Assembly: GCF_030297015.1 (NCBI RefSeq)
Contig: NZ_AP028056.1
Span: 2,304,939 to 2,368,938, forward strand
DNA length: 64,000 nt
Origin: Brooklawnia propionicigenes
GTDB lineage: Bacteria > Actinomycetota > Actinomycetes > Propionibacteriales > Propionibacteriaceae
Direction of reading: 5' to 3'
Within the stretch, counting starts at the first letter, position 1; each line of letters begins with the position of its first letter. The notes below the pieces were generated by a model. It saw only the letters and a list, made by a program, of their open reading frames with translations, was not told the origin of the DNA and did no database searches. A program made the position numbers and the translations under genes. Below are positions 35,280 to 46,331 of the stretch, piece after piece.

Positions 35280-36023
35280 ATGAGCGGGCATGAGTTCGTC
35301 GCGGCATTCGACGATGCCTCCGGTATTGACGTGCATGACGACCGCACCAATATCGGCGAAGACACGATCGCGGAGTTGCGCCAGATCATGGCGCGCTATC
35401 CCGAACCGCGCTCGGCGCTGCTGCCGATGCTGCATCTGGTGCAGTCCGTCGACGGACGTGTCACCGATGCCGGCGTGCAGATCTGCGCCGACCTGCTGGG
35501 CATCTCCACCGCCCAGGTCAACGGCGTGGCCACCTTCTACACCATGTACAAGCGGCGTCCTGCCGGCCATCACCACATCGGGGTGTGCACCACGACGGTC
35601 TGCGCGGTCATGGGCGGCGACATCCTGCTGGATCAGATGAAGGAACGGCTGGGCATCGACGAGGGCGAGACCACCGAGGACGGCATGTTCAGCCTGGAGC
35701 GCCTCGAGTGCAACGCGGCCTGCGACTTCGCCCCGGTGATGATGGTCAACTGGGAGTTCATGGATTCCATGACCCCCGAGAAGGCCGCCGCCCTGATCGA
35801 CAACCTGGAGGCCGGACGCGAGGTCCGCTCCACCCGCGGAGCGCACATCACCAGCTGGGCCGAGGCCGAACGCGTGCTCGCGGGATTCCCGGACGGGCTG
35901 GCCGACGAAGGTCCCACCGCGGGCCCGGCGTCGCTGGCAGGTCTGAACATCGCCCGCGAGAAGGGCTGGGTTTCGCCGGTTCCTCCCACTTCTGCTGCTC
36001 TCGATGGAGGTGCGTCCGAGTGA
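35280..36023 (+). CDS. nuoE: NADH-quinone oxidoreductase subunit E
   Basis: A 247-residue thioredoxin-fold subunit of the NADH dehydrogenase module holding 2Fe-2S cluster N1a. Cysteine ligands are in GVCTTTVCAVMGG and LECNAACDFAPVMMVN. AAGGAG precedes the ATG. The C-terminal about 70 residues extend beyond the E. coli form, as in mycobacteria. Its stop overlaps the nuoF GTG. Confidence 0.95.
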   Translation: MSGHEFVAAFDDASGIDVHDDRTNIGEDTIAELRQIMARYPEPRSALLPMLHLVQSVDGRVTDAGVQICADLLGISTAQVNGVATFYTMYKRRPAGHHHIGVCTTTVCAVMGGDILLDQMKERLGIDEGETTEDGMFSLERLECNAACDFAPVMMVNWEFMDSMTPEKAAALIDNLEAGREVRSTRGAHITSWAEAERVLAGFPDGLADEGPTAGPASLAGLNIAREKGWVSPVPPTSAALDGGASE

Positions 36024-37360
36024 GCGTTGACGTCCTGACCCCGACTCTGACCGATAACTGGGATCAGCCCGAGGCATGGAAGATCGCCAACTACGTCGCC
36101 CAGGGCGGCTACCAGGCCGCGCGCAAGGCGGTCGGCATGGATCCGGATGCGATCATCACCTTGGTCAAGGATTCCGGACTGCGCGGTCGTGGCGGCGCCG
36201 GCTTCCCGACCGGCGTGAAGTGGAGCTTCATCCCGCAGACCAACCCGAAGCCCAAGTACCTGGTCATCAACTGCGATGAGTCCGAGCCGGGCACCTGCAA
36301 AGACATGCCGATGCTAATGGCGACCCCGCACACGCTGGTCGAGGGCGTCATCATCAGCTCGTACGCGGTGCGCGCCCATCACGCCTTCATCTACGTGCGC
36401 GGTGAGGTGCTGCATGTGATCCGCCGGCTGCAGCAGGCCGTCGCGGACGCCTACCAGGCCGGCTACCTGGGCAAGGGCATCTTCGGCACCGAGTACGACC
36501 TCGACATCGTCGTCCATGCCGGTGCCGGCGCCTACATCTGTGGTGAGGAAACCGCGCTGCTCGATTCCCTCGAGGGACGCCGGGGCCAGCCCAGGCTTCG
36601 CCCGCCGTTCCCGGCGGTCGCCGGCCTGTACGCATCGCCGACCGTGGTCAACAACGCCGAGTCCATCGCCTCGGTGCCGGCCATCGTGGCCCGTGGGGCC
36701 GACTGGTACAAGCTGATGGGCACCGAGAAGTCGGCGGGTTCGACGATCTACTCGGTCTCGGGTCATGTCAAGCGCCCCGGACAGTACGAGGCGCCGCTGG
36801 GCACCACCTACCGGACGCTGCTCGACCTGGCCGGCGGCATCCGCGACGGTCACCAGCTGAAGTTCTTCACACCGGGTGGCTCGTCCACCCCGATCCTGAC
36901 CCCCGACCAACTTGACGTGCACCTCGACTACGAGGGCGTCGCGGCGGCCGGCTCGATCCTGGGCACCAAGGCGCTGCAGACCTTCGACGAGACGGTCTCG
37001 GTGGTACGCACGACATTGCGGTGGACCGAGTTCTACAAGCACGAGTCCTGCGGCAAGTGCACGCCATGTCGAGAGGGCAGCTGGTGGCTGGTGCAGACCC
37101 TGCACAATCTCGAGCAGGGCAAGGGCCACGAGGGCGACATCGAGAAGATCCTCGACCTGTGCGACAACGTCACGATGAAGAGCTTCTGTACCCTGGCCGA
37201 CGGCTTCGTGGCCAACATCACCAGCTCCATCAAGTATTTCCGGGACGAGTTCGAGGCCGGATACCACACCCCGGCCTGGGAACTGTTCCCCTACGAGAAG
37301 AGCGTCTACTTCCCGTACGAACGCGAGAGGATCGCTGTCAGTGAGGGGGCAGACCAGTGA
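36020..37360 (+). CDS. nuoF: NADH-quinone oxidoreductase subunit F
   Basis: A 446-residue subunit that binds NADH and FMN. The nucleotide sites are LRGRGGAGFPTGVKW and KYLVINCDESEPGTCKD; ICGEETALLDSLEG follows. The 4Fe-4S N3 ligands are in ESCGKCTPCREGSWW and a further Cys near residue 390. GTG at 36020 overlaps the nuoE stop, which decides the start although the frame is open further upstream. Confidence 0.96.
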   Translation: MSVDVLTPTLTDNWDQPEAWKIANYVAQGGYQAARKAVGMDPDAIITLVKDSGLRGRGGAGFPTGVKWSFIPQTNPKPKYLVINCDESEPGTCKDMPMLMATPHTLVEGVIISSYAVRAHHAFIYVRGEVLHVIRRLQQAVADAYQAGYLGKGIFGTEYDLDIVVHAGAGAYICGEETALLDSLEGRRGQPRLRPPFPAVAGLYASPTVVNNAESIASVPAIVARGADWYKLMGTEKSAGSTIYSVSGHVKRPGQYEAPLGTTYRTLLDLAGGIRDGHQLKFFTPGGSSTPILTPDQLDVHLDYEGVAAAGSILGTKALQTFDETVSVVRTTLRWTEFYKHESCGKCTPCREGSWWLVQTLHNLEQGKGHEGDIEKILDLCDNVTMKSFCTLADGFVANITSSIKYFRDEFEAGYHTPAWELFPYEKSVYFPYERERIAVSEGADQ

Positions 37361-39774
37361 GCACCGACGTCAAGAAGCCTGACGGCGAGGTGGCCAAGGC
37401 CGACCTGGTGACCGCCACCATCGACGGCATCCAGGTCAGCGTGCCGAAGGGCACCCTGGTCATCCGGGCTGCCGAGCGGCTGGGCATCGACATCCCGCGG
37501 TTCTGCGATCACGAACTGCTCGATCCGGTCGCCGCCTGCCGGCAGTGCCTGGTCGAGGTGCCCGACGGAGGCAATGGGCGTCCGATGAAGCCGCAGCCTG
37601 CCTGTGCGCTGACCGTGATGCCGAACATGGTCGTCGAGACCGCCGCCACCAACGAGAAGGTCGCCAAACACCAGCAGGGCATGCTGGAGTTCCTGCTGAT
37701 CAACCACCCGCTGGACTGCCCGATCTGCGACAAGGGCGGCGAATGCCCCCTGCAGAACCAGACGATGAGTCATGGTCCGGGCGAATCGCGGTTCGAGGGC
37801 CTCAAGCGCACCTACCCGAAGCCGGTGAACATCTCGGCGCAGATCCTCATCGACCGGGAGCGCTGCGTGCTGTGCCAACGCTGCACGCGCTTCGGTGAAC
37901 AGATCAGCGGCGACGACTTCATCTCGCTGTCGGAGCGGGGCGCGCTGAGCCAGATCAACATCTACGCGAGTCATCCCTACGAGAGCTACTTCTCGGGCAA
38001 TATCGTCCAGATCTGCCCGGTCGGTGCCCTGACCAGCGTCGACTACCGCTTCCAGGCTCGCCCGTTCGACCTGGTCAGCACCACGACGACGTGTGAGCAC
38101 TGCGCCAGCGGCTGCCAGTTGCGCACCGATCACCGGCACTTCCAGGTGAAGCGGCGACTGGCCGGCGACGACCCCGAAGTCAACGAGCAGTGGAACTGCG
38201 ACAAGGGCCGTTTCGGCTTCTACTACGGACGACAGGCCGACCGGCTGAGCTATCCGCTGGTACGCCGCGACGGTGAACTGGTACCCGCCAGCTGGCCGGA
38301 GGCCATCGACGCGGCAGTCGCCGGCCTGAAAGCCGCCGGAGCCTCGTCCGGTGTGCTCACCGGCGGCCGGTTGACCTTGGAGAACGCATTCGCCTATTCG
38401 AAGTTCGCACGCGCGGTACTCGGCACCAACTCGATCGACTTCCGGACGCGCCCCTACGGCGCCGACGAGGCCGGCTTCCTGGCCGCCGAGGTCACCAGCC
38501 GCGAGATCGACGTCACCTTCACCGACCTGGAGAACGCTGCCAAGGTCGTGCTGGTCGGCTTCGAGCCGGAGGAGGAATCCTCGGCGGTCTTCCTGCGGCT
38601 GCGCAAGGGCAACCGCAAGAACGGCACGCGGATCCTCGCGGTCGCGCCATTCCTGACCAACGGATCACGGAAGCTGGGTGCCGTTCTGGTTCCCACGGCG
38701 CCCGGCGACGAAGTGCAGGCACTCGACTCGATCGCTGCCGAACTCGACGAAGGCACCATCGTGCTGGTGGGGGAGCGGGCGGGACTGGTTCCCGGGCTGC
38801 TGCCGAAGGTCCGCGAGTACGCCGCCAAGGGCCTGCGCTGGGCGTGGATTCCGCGCCGGGCCGGCGAATTGGCCGCCCTGGAAGCCGGTTGCCTGCCGCA
38901 GCTGCTGCCGGGTGGACGCCCCGCCTCCGATGCGTCGGCGCGCGTCGACCTGCAGGCTGCCTGGGGTATCGACCATCTGCCCGATACCGCTGGCCTGGAC
39001 GCCGAGCAGATGCTCGCGGCGGCTGCCGCGGGTTCGCTGAAGGCCCTGGTGACCGCGGCTGTCGATCTGGCCGACATGGCCGATCCCGAAGCCGCCTACG
39101 CCGCCTTGGCAAGCGATGATGTCTTCGTCGTCAGCCTCGAACAGCGGCGCAGCGCGGTGACCGAGGTGGCCGACGTGGTCTTCCCGGTCGCGCTGCTCGA
39201 AGAACAGCTCGGCACCTTCATCAACTGGGAGCACCGGCTTCGTCCGGTGAACATCATCAACACCGACGCGCCATCGGTGATGACCGACGTGCGGGTGCTG
39301 GCGGCACTTGCCGATGCGCTCGGATCCGACCTGGGCATGCGCACGCCGCCGCAGGCGCAGGCCGCCTACTACGAGATCACCGACTGGGAGGGCGCCAAGC
39401 CCGGCTTCACCGCCGCGGCCGGCGCACCGGCCCAGGCCGGCGGCGAGGGCCTGAAGCTGGCCAGCTGGCATCAGGCGATCGATGACTCCCGCTGCCTCGA
39501 CGGTGCCGAAACCCTGCGGCTCACCGCCCCGGCCCCGCTGGCACGGATTTCGCCGGCCACCGCGGCCGCGCTGGGAGTGCGCGACGGCGAGCCGGTGACG
39601 ATCGGCACCGACAGCGGCGAGGTCGTGCTACCGGCGGCGGTCACCGCCTCGATGGTGGACGACGTGGTCTGGGCGCCGACCAACTCGGGCGTCGAATTGT
39701 TCCGTACGCTGCATGCCCGCCCGGGTGACCGGGTCCGGCTGGCGGTAGTCAAGACCGCAGGAGGTGCGGCATGA
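37357..39774 (+). CDS. nuoG: NADH-quinone oxidoreductase subunit G
   Basis: An 805-residue Fe-S subunit. In order: 2Fe-2S ligands in PRFCDHELLDPVAACRQCLV, 4Fe-4S ligands in HPLDCPICDKGGECPLQNQ and RERCVLCQRCTRFGE, then the N7-type set CEHCASGCQL within a molybdopterin-oxidoreductase-like domain that fills the rest. It conducts electrons from NuoE/F toward NuoI. Overlaps both neighbours by four bases. Confidence 0.96.
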   Translation: MSTDVKKPDGEVAKADLVTATIDGIQVSVPKGTLVIRAAERLGIDIPRFCDHELLDPVAACRQCLVEVPDGGNGRPMKPQPACALTVMPNMVVETAATNEKVAKHQQGMLEFLLINHPLDCPICDKGGECPLQNQTMSHGPGESRFEGLKRTYPKPVNISAQILIDRERCVLCQRCTRFGEQISGDDFISLSERGALSQINIYASHPYESYFSGNIVQICPVGALTSVDYRFQARPFDLVSTTTTCEHCASGCQLRTDHRHFQVKRRLAGDDPEVNEQWNCDKGRFGFYYGRQADRLSYPLVRRDGELVPASWPEAIDAAVAGLKAAGASSGVLTGGRLTLENAFAYSKFARAVLGTNSIDFRTRPYGADEAGFLAAEVTSREIDVTFTDLENAAKVVLVGFEPEEESSAVFLRLRKGNRKNGTRILAVAPFLTNGSRKLGAVLVPTAPGDEVQALDSIAAELDEGTIVLVGERAGLVPGLLPKVREYAAKGLRWAWIPRRAGELAALEAGCLPQLLPGGRPASDASARVDLQAAWGIDHLPDTAGLDAEQMLAAAAAGSLKALVTAAVDLADMADPEAAYAALASDDVFVVSLEQRRSAVTEVADVVFPVALLEEQLGTFINWEHRLRPVNIINTDAPSVMTDVRVLAALADALGSDLGMRTPPQAQAAYYEITDWEGAKPGFTAAAGAPAQAGGEGLKLASWHQAIDDSRCLDGAETLRLTAPAPLARISPATAAALGVRDGEPVTIGTDSGEVVLPAAVTASMVDDVVWAPTNSGVELFRTLHARPGDRVRLAVVKTAGGAA

Positions 39775-41120
39775 CCAGCATGGAAACGGTCTTCCTCAAC
39801 GATCCCTGGTGGCTCATCCTGATCAAGGTGGTGGGCGTCTTCGTCCTGCTGCTGACCTGGACCATCTTCAACGTGTGGTTCGAGCGCCGGGTACTCGGCA
39901 AGATGCAGAACCGCAAGGGCCCGATCATGAACGGCCCCCTCGGCCTGGGCCAGGCGCTCGGCGACGGCGTGAAGCTGCTCTTCAAGGAGGACTTCCGCCC
40001 GGCCCGCACCGACGCGCTGGTGTTCAACATCGCACCGATGCTGACCGCGGTCGCCGCATTCGCCTCCTGGTCGGTCATCCCGCTGGGCGGCCCGGTGCGG
40101 ATGTTCGGGATCGAGACCCGGCTGCAGCTGACCGATCTGCCGGTGGCAGCCCTGCTGGTCATGGCCATCGCCGGCGTGGGCTTCTACGGCTTCGTGCTGG
40201 CCGGCTGGTCGTCCAACGGCACCTATTCGCTGCTCGGCTCGATGCGCGCCACCGCGCAGGTGATCAGCTACGAGATCGCGATGGGTCTCTCCCTGGTCGC
40301 CGTCTTCATGTACGCGGGGACGATGTCGACCAGCCAGATCGTCGCGGCTCAGGCGGAGCCGATCAATCTGTTCGGCGCCACGATCGCGTTGCCGAGCTGG
40401 TACGGCCTGCTGCTGTTGCCGAGTTTCGTCATCTACTACGTTTCGATGTTCGGCGAGACCAACCGTCAGCCGTTCGACATGCCCGAATGCGAATCGGAAC
40501 TGGTTTCGGGACACATCACCGACTACTCCGGCTTCCGTTACGCGCTCTACTTCCTCGCCGAGTACATCAACGTCGCGACCGTTTCGGCGGTGTCGGTGAC
40601 GCTGTTCCTCGGCGGTTTCCACGCACCGTGGCCGTTGAACGGCACCTTCTTGGATCAGGGCTGGTGGACGCTGCTGTGGTTCGTCCTCAAGGTGCAGATC
40701 ATGATCTTCACCGTCGCGTGGGTGCGGGCAGCGGTTCCTCGCGTGCGCTACGACCAGATGATGAAGCTCGGCTGGAAGGTGCTGATTCCGGCGAACCTGG
40801 CGTGGATCGTGCTGCTCGCCCTGGTGCGCGGCGCATCGGTGCACGGCTGGTGGGCCGACCCGATCTTCATCGGCATCCTGATCGTCTTCCTGGCGGCGGT
40901 GGTGGCGGCGATCTGGTTCAGCGGTCCCGAACCGCAACCCGAAGCCGAGCCGATCGACCTGGACGCCGAGTTCGACGCCTTCGCCGGGGGCTATCCGGTA
41001 CCGCCGATGCCCGGCCAGAAGCTGATCACCGCGGTGGTGGCAGAAGGTACCGCCGAGCCGGCAGGGGCGACGGCCTCGTCCGCCCGGCGCGCGGCGACAT
41101 CGAATGGAGCTGAACTGTAA
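39771..41120 (+). CDS. nuoH: NADH-quinone oxidoreductase subunit H
   Basis: A 449-residue membrane subunit with eight or nine helices that forms part of the quinone chamber. Signatures are [34 protein letters not shown] and [19 protein letters not shown] hydrophilic tail of about 70 residues extends beyond the E. coli length. Its stop overlaps the nuoI ATG by one base. Confidence 0.96.
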   Translation: MTSMETVFLNDPWWLILIKVVGVFVLLLTWTIFNVWFERRVLGKMQNRKGPIMNGPLGLGQALGDGVKLLFKEDFRPARTDALVFNIAPMLTAVAAFASWSVIPLGGPVRMFGIETRLQLTDLPVAALLVMAIAGVGFYGFVLAGWSSNGTYSLLGSMRATAQVISYEIAMGLSLVAVFMYAGTMSTSQIVAAQAEPINLFGATIALPSWYGLLLLPSFVIYYVSMFGETNRQPFDMPECESELVSGHITDYSGFRYALYFLAEYINVATVSAVSVTLFLGGFHAPWPLNGTFLDQGWWTLLWFVLKVQIMIFTVAWVRAAVPRVRYDQMMKLGWKVLIPANLAWIVLLALVRGASVHGWWADPIFIGILIVFLAAVVAAIWFSGPEPQPEAEPIDLDAEFDAFAGGYPVPPMPGQKLITAVVAEGTAEPAGATASSARRAATSNGAEL

Positions 41121-41671
41121 TGGGCGCCTGGTCAGGATTCGGCATCACCTTCAGGACGATGTTCCGCAAGACCTTCACGCAGGGTTACCCGCAAAAAGGT
41201 GAGGAGAAGATCACCGCTCCGCGCTACCACGGCCGTCACCAGCTGAACCGCTGGCCCGACGGACTGGAGAAGTGCGTGGGTTGTGAGCTCTGCGCCTGGG
41301 CGTGCCCGGCCGACGCCATCTACGTCGAAGGCGCCGACAACACCGAGGAGGAGCGCTACTCGCCCGGTGAGCGCTACGGCAAGGTGTACCAGATCAACTA
41401 TCTGCGCTGCATCCTGTGCGGCTACTGCATCGAGGCCTGCCCGACGCGCGCGCTCACCATGACCAACGATTTCAAGTTCTCGAACCGGACTCGCGAGCTG
41501 ATGATCTACGAGAAGGATCAGTTGCTGGCGCCTCTGCTGCCTGGCATGGAGGAGCCACCACACCCGCGCAGGCTCGGCGCTGACGAAAAGGACTACTTCC
41601 TGGGGCTTCCGCCCACCGGCCAGCCCGACACCCGGACCGGCCAGCCCGCAGCCAAGGAGGCTGAGAAGTGA
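41120..41671 (+). CDS. nuoI: NADH-quinone oxidoreductase subunit I
   Basis: A 183-residue ferredoxin-like subunit with two 4Fe-4S clusters: [16 protein letters not shown] and [16 protein letters not shown]. It hands electrons to NuoB. The tail contains a small internal duplication ([12 protein letters not shown]). Stop overlaps the nuoJ GTG by three bases. Confidence 0.96.
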   Translation: MGAWSGFGITFRTMFRKTFTQGYPQKGEEKITAPRYHGRHQLNRWPDGLEKCVGCELCAWACPADAIYVEGADNTEEERYSPGERYGKVYQINYLRCILCGYCIEACPTRALTMTNDFKFSNRTRELMIYEKDQLLAPLLPGMEEPPHPRRLGADEKDYFLGLPPTGQPDTRTGQPAAKEAEK

Positions 41672-42570
41672 TTCCGCTCATAACCGGGCAGGTGGTGGCG
41701 TTCTGGATCTTCGCGCCCCTGTCCATCGCTGGGGCCCTGGGCATGGTGATCGCCCGCAAGCCCGTGCACTCGGCGATCAGCCTGGCAGGCATGATGGTGG
41801 CGCTGGGCTGCCTGTACGCCTCGCTGGACGCGCCCTTCCTGTTCGTCGCGCAGATCATCGTCTACACCGGCGCCATCATGATGCTCTTCTTGTTCACCAT
41901 GATGATCGTCGGCGTTGACACGACCGACTCCCTGATCGAGACGCTGCGCGGCCAGCGGGTCGCCGCAGCGATCTTCGTCTTCGCTTTCGCGGCGTTCATC
42001 ATCGTGGTGGCCGGCAACGGCATCGTCACCGGTGCCGGTGGCCTGGAGACGGCGAATGCCGGGGGCAACGTCGAAGGCATCGCGAAGATCATCTTCGGCA
42101 CCTACGTCTTCGCCTTCGAGTTGACCGCCGCCCTGCTGATGGTCGCCGCGCTGGCAGCCATCGTCCTGGCACACGGTGAGTCGCTGCGCAAGCGTGAGAC
42201 CCAGGCCGAACGGGCCCGCCGCAAGACTCTGGAGTTCGCCGAGACCGGGAAGGATCCTGGTCCGCTGCCCGGCCCCGGTGTCTACGCCCGGCACAACTCG
42301 ATCGAGTACCCGGCGTTGCTGCCGGACGGGTCGATCGCCGAGAAGTCGGTCTCGCCGACGCTGGCCATCCGCGGAGTCGCGGTCGTCGAGAACGACGGTC
42401 TGCGTGCCGCGCATCGAGCAGCGATCACCGAGTTCGTCGAGGTTCAAGACGAGAACACCGGCAGCGATGAGGCGCCGAAGGTCGCCGAAGAGCTCGCCGA
42501 TCCGGGTTCTGTGGAGCGCACCGCCATCGAGACGACCGATGGCGATCCTGACACCCCCAAGGAGCAGTGA
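41668..42570 (+). CDS. nuoJ: NADH-quinone oxidoreductase subunit J
   Basis: A 300-residue subunit. The first about 175 residues contain five helices with the conserved [21 protein letters not shown] charged, acidic hydrophilic tail of about 120 residues follows, longer than in E. coli but common in actinobacteria. Coupled to nuoI and nuoK by overlaps. Confidence 0.95.
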   Translation: MIPLITGQVVAFWIFAPLSIAGALGMVIARKPVHSAISLAGMMVALGCLYASLDAPFLFVAQIIVYTGAIMMLFLFTMMIVGVDTTDSLIETLRGQRVAAAIFVFAFAAFIIVVAGNGIVTGAGGLETANAGGNVEGIAKIIFGTYVFAFELTAALLMVAALAAIVLAHGESLRKRETQAERARRKTLEFAETGKDPGPLPGPGVYARHNSIEYPALLPDGSIAEKSVSPTLAIRGVAVVENDGLRAAHRAAITEFVEVQDENTGSDEAPKVAEELADPGSVERTAIETTDGDPDTPKEQ

Positions 42571-42869
42571 TGAGCCCGAACGCCTACGTTGTGCTGTCGG
42601 CGATCCTCTTCTCGATCGGGCTGCTCGGCTTCCTGATCCGCCGCAATGTCCTGATCGCTTTCATGTCGGTGGAGCTGATGCTGAACTCCGCCAACCTCGC
42701 GATGGTTGCTTTCAGCTATGCCAACGGCACTCTGCTGGGCCAGGTCGGCGCCTTCTTCGTGATGGTCGTCGCCGCCTGTGAAGTCGTAATCGGATTGGCC
42801 ATCATCATGATCATCTTTAAGACCCGCCGCTCGGCCTCGGTCGACGACCAGAACCAGCTGAAGCACTGA
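42570..42869 (+). CDS. nuoK: NADH-quinone oxidoreductase subunit K
   Basis: A 99-residue three-helix subunit with the two conserved membrane glutamates in [14 protein letters not shown] and [21 protein letters not shown] at 42559-42564 is five bases before ATG 42570, which is preferred over GTG 42567. Length equals the family standard. Confidence 0.96.
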   Translation: MSPNAYVVLSAILFSIGLLGFLIRRNVLIAFMSVELMLNSANLAMVAFSYANGTLLGQVGAFFVMVVAACEVVIGLAIIMIIFKTRRSASVDDQNQLKH

Positions 42870-42879
42870 GGGGGCTGTG

Positions 42880-44787
42880 GTGAGTCTGTTGGAAATCGTC
42901 ATCCCGGTGGAAGCCACTGGGCTGTTCTCCTACGCCTGGCTGATGATCGCGATACCCCTGGTGGTGTCGGCGATCCTGCTGCTCGGCGGCAAAGCCACCG
43001 ACGCCTGGGGCCATTGGCTCGGGGTACTCGGCGCGTTGGGTTCGTTCGTCGTCACGGCGGTGCTGTGGATCCAGATGCTCGGTGCACCGGTCGACCAGCG
43101 GGCGGTGCACGTGCCGATGTTCGACTGGATCAGCGTCGGCAGCCTGGATCTGAAGGCCGCCCTGCTGGTCGACCAGCTGTCGATTCTCTTCGCGCTGCTG
43201 GTGACCGGGGTCGGATCGCTGATCTTCATCTACTCGGTCGGCTACATGGCCCACGACCCGAACCGCCGTCGCTTCTTCGCATTCCTGAACCTGTTCATCG
43301 TGGCGATGCTGACGTTGGTGCTGGCCGACAACTACGCGCTGCTGTTCGTCGGCTGGGAGGGTGTCGGCCTGGCGTCCTACCTGCTGATCGGTTTCTGGCA
43401 AGAGCGGCATTCCGCGGCACTGGCAGCCAAGAAGGCCTTCGTGGTCAACCGCATCGGTGACCTCGGGCTGCTGCTCGCGATGTTCACCATGGTCGCGCTG
43501 TTCGGCTCGGTGAATTTCACCGAGGTCAACCAGGCGGCCAGCTCCGCCGGCTCCGGCTGGCTGACTGCGCTGGGTCTGTTCCTGCTGCTGGCCGCCTGTG
43601 GCAAGTCGGCCCAGGTGCCGTTGCAGTCCTGGCTGTTGGACGCGATGGAGGGCCCCACCCCGGTGTCGGCGCTCATCCACGCCGCGACCATGGTCACCGC
43701 CGGCGTCTACCTGGTGGTGCGCAGCCACTCGATCTACGAGCTGACCGCCGCCGCCTCGCTGGCGGTCTGCATCGTCGGTGTGGTCACGCTGCTGGCCGGC
43801 GCCTGGATCGGGTCCACCAAGGACGACATCAAGAAGGTGCTCGCCGGTTCGACCATGAGCCAGATCGGCTACATGATGCTGGCCGCGGGCATCGGCCCGG
43901 CCGGCGGCGCATTCGCGATCTTCCATCTGTTCACCCACGGCTTCTTCAAGGCCAACATGTTCTTGGGTGCCGGTTCGGTGATGCATGCCATGAACGACGA
44001 CACCGACATGCGGCACTTCGGTGCGTTGCGCAAGGTGATGCCGTGGACGTTCATCACCTTCGCGATCGGCTACCTGGCCATCATCGGCATCCCGCCGTTC
44101 GCGGGCTTCTACTCCAAAGACCACATCGTGGTTGCGGCCTGGGAACGCGGCTGGTACTTCGGTGTGCTGGCGATCGTGGGTGCCGGTATCACGGCCTTCT
44201 ACATGACCCGGCTGATGATGATGACCTTCTTCGGGACGAAGCGGTGGGCCGACGGCGTTCACCCGCACGAGTCGCCGAAGATCATGGTCGGCCCGCTGGT
44301 GGTGCTGTCGATCGGCGCCGCGGTGCTCGGCATGATTCTCAACAATTCGATCCAGCATTGGCTGGCTCCACCGACCGGCGGCCATCCGCATGACGCCGCG
44401 CTGTGGGAGATTCCGTGGCAGGGCTGGGTGACGCTGCTGGTCGTCCTGGTCGGTGTCGCGATCGGTTACCTGATGTATCGCGGTGAGATCAGCTTCGAGC
44501 AGCCGCACACCACCAATCCGATCGTCTACATCGGACGCAACGATCTGCTGGCCGACAAGTTCAACGACGCGGTCTTCGTCCGTGGCGGTGGCAAGGCCGC
44601 GGCCGGTGTGGCGGCAGTGGACGATCTCCTGGTCGATGGCGGGGTGCGCAGCACCGCAACGCTGGCCACCAGCCTGGGCGGCGCGCTCGGCAAGCTGGAG
44701 AACGGCTACACACGAAGCTACGGCTTGACGATGGTAATCGGCGTCGTCGTGGTCGGCGCGGTCTTGATCCTCGGCCGGCTGGCCTGA
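42880..44787 (+). CDS. nuoL: NADH-quinone oxidoreductase subunit L
   Basis: A 635-residue antiporter-like subunit with about 16 helices. Signatures are LLFVGWEGVGLASYLLIGFW, GKSAQVPLQSWLLDAMEGPT and STMSQIGYMMLA; the long lateral helix lies in the last 100 residues. Adjacent GTG codons at 42877 and 42880; the second has better spacing from GAGGGGG. Pumps protons. Confidence 0.96.
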   Translation: MSLLEIVIPVEATGLFSYAWLMIAIPLVVSAILLLGGKATDAWGHWLGVLGALGSFVVTAVLWIQMLGAPVDQRAVHVPMFDWISVGSLDLKAALLVDQLSILFALLVTGVGSLIFIYSVGYMAHDPNRRRFFAFLNLFIVAMLTLVLADNYALLFVGWEGVGLASYLLIGFWQERHSAALAAKKAFVVNRIGDLGLLLAMFTMVALFGSVNFTEVNQAASSAGSGWLTALGLFLLLAACGKSAQVPLQSWLLDAMEGPTPVSALIHAATMVTAGVYLVVRSHSIYELTAAASLAVCIVGVVTLLAGAWIGSTKDDIKKVLAGSTMSQIGYMMLAAGIGPAGGAFAIFHLFTHGFFKANMFLGAGSVMHAMNDDTDMRHFGALRKVMPWTFITFAIGYLAIIGIPPFAGFYSKDHIVVAAWERGWYFGVLAIVGAGITAFYMTRLMMMTFFGTKRWADGVHPHESPKIMVGPLVVLSIGAAVLGMILNNSIQHWLAPPTGGHPHDAALWEIPWQGWVTLLVVLVGVAIGYLMYRGEISFEQPHTTNPIVYIGRNDLLADKFNDAVFVRGGGKAAAGVAAVDDLLVDGGVRSTATLATSLGGALGKLENGYTRSYGLTMVIGVVVVGAVLILGRLA

Positions 44788-44801
44788 GGGGAGGAGCTGA
44801 G

Positions 44802-46331
44802 ATGAGTAACTCGATCCCCTTGCTGACGATCCTCGGTGTGCTGCCGCTGGCTTTCGCGTTGATCGCCTTCGTGGTGCGCGGAAAGGCCGGCAAACAGCTC
44901 GCGCTGGTCGGTTCGCTGGTGACCCTCGCGGTGGGCGTGTGGGCGTTCTTCGCCGCAGGTTCTGGCGACCTTTCGGAGCTGGTTCCCTGGATTCCGCAGA
45001 TCGGCGCCTGGTACGCGCTCTCGCTGGACGGCATGGGCCGGGCGATGGTCTTGCTGACCGTCATCCTGGTGCCGATCGTCCTGGGCGCCGAGTGGACGCT
45101 CGACCAGAAGAAGGCCGAGGCACATGCCGAACCCCGCTGGGGCGGCAACGTCTTCGGCGCCCTCGCCCTGCTGGTGGAAGGCTTCGCACTGTTCGTCTTC
45201 ATGTCGGCCGATGTGCTGCTGTTCTACATCTTCTTCGAGGCGACCCTGATCCCCATGTTCTTCCTCATCACCGGATGGGGCGGGGCCAAGCGGGGCAGGG
45301 CAGCCATGAAGTTCCTGCTCTTCTCGCTCGCCGGCGGCCTGGTCATGCTGTTCGCGGTGATCGGCGTCTACGGCATCACGGCCGGCGCCGGACAGCCCAG
45401 CTTCCTGATCGACGACTTCGCGTCCATCCCGATGAGCGAGACCGTGCAGAAGGTACTGTTCGCCGGGTTCTTCATCGCCTTCGCGGTGAAGGCGCCGATG
45501 GTTCCGGTGCACACCTGGCTGCCGGACACCGCCGAACAGGCGCTCCCGGGCGCGACCGCCCTGCTGGTGGGCATCCTCGACAAGATCGGCACCTTCGGGA
45601 TGATCCGGATCTGCCTGGGCATGCTGCCCGGTGCGAGCCTGTGGGCGACCCCGTTCGTGGTGGTGCTCGCGGTGATCTCGATCATCTACGGTGCAGTGCT
45701 GGCCATTACCAGCACCAACCTGCTGCGGCTGGTCGCCTACACCTCGGTCAGCCACTTCGGGTTCATGGTGCTGGGCATCTTCGCCTTCACCACCACCGCG
45801 ATGAGCGGTTCGATCTTCTACATGCTCGCCCACGGCTTCAGCTCGGCGGCGCTCTTCCTGGCTGTCGGGTTCTTGCTGAACCGCCGCGGATCGGTCGAGA
45901 TCGCCGATTTCGGTGGCGTGCAGCAACTCGCCCCGCTGCTGGCGGGAGTCTTCCTCATCTCGGGCCTGGCCACCCTCGGCCTGCCCGGCACCGCGAACTT
46001 CGTCGGCGAGTTCTCGATCATGACCGGCTCGTGGCAGCGCCAGACGGCGGCCGTCGTGATCGCCGTGCTCGGTACCGTGCTGGCTGCGGTCTACGTGCTG
46101 TGGGCCTACCAGCGGGTGTTCACCGGCCAGCCCACCGACGAGGTGAAACAGTCGGTCACCAGTGATCTGGGTGGTCGCGAGAAGCTCGTGATCGGCCCGC
46201 TGATCGCGCTGCTGCTGCTGTTCGGGTTCTACCCGCAGCCGATGATCAACGTGGTCGAGCAGACGGCCAGTACCACCATGAACGTCGTAGGCATGACCGA
46301 TCCGCTGCCCGGGTCGATGGGAGGAAAGTGA
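44802..46331 (+). CDS. nuoM: NADH-quinone oxidoreductase subunit M
   Basis: A 509-residue antiporter-like subunit with about 14 helices. Motifs include LLFYIFFEATLIPMFFLITG, KAPMVPVHTWLPDTAEQAL and YTSVSHFGFMVLG with the conserved lysines and glutamates. GGGGAGGAG precedes the ATG. Its stop overlaps the nuoN ATG by one base. Confidence 0.96.
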   Translation: MSNSIPLLTILGVLPLAFALIAFVVRGKAGKQLALVGSLVTLAVGVWAFFAAGSGDLSELVPWIPQIGAWYALSLDGMGRAMVLLTVILVPIVLGAEWTLDQKKAEAHAEPRWGGNVFGALALLVEGFALFVFMSADVLLFYIFFEATLIPMFFLITGWGGAKRGRAAMKFLLFSLAGGLVMLFAVIGVYGITAGAGQPSFLIDDFASIPMSETVQKVLFAGFFIAFAVKAPMVPVHTWLPDTAEQALPGATALLVGILDKIGTFGMIRICLGMLPGASLWATPFVVVLAVISIIYGAVLAITSTNLLRLVAYTSVSHFGFMVLGIFAFTTTAMSGSIFYMLAHGFSSAALFLAVGFLLNRRGSVEIADFGGVQQLAPLLAGVFLISGLATLGLPGTANFVGEFSIMTGSWQRQTAAVVIAVLGTVLAAVYVLWAYQRVFTGQPTDEVKQSVTSDLGGREKLVIGPLIALLLLFGFYPQPMINVVEQTASTTMNVVGMTDPLPGSMGGK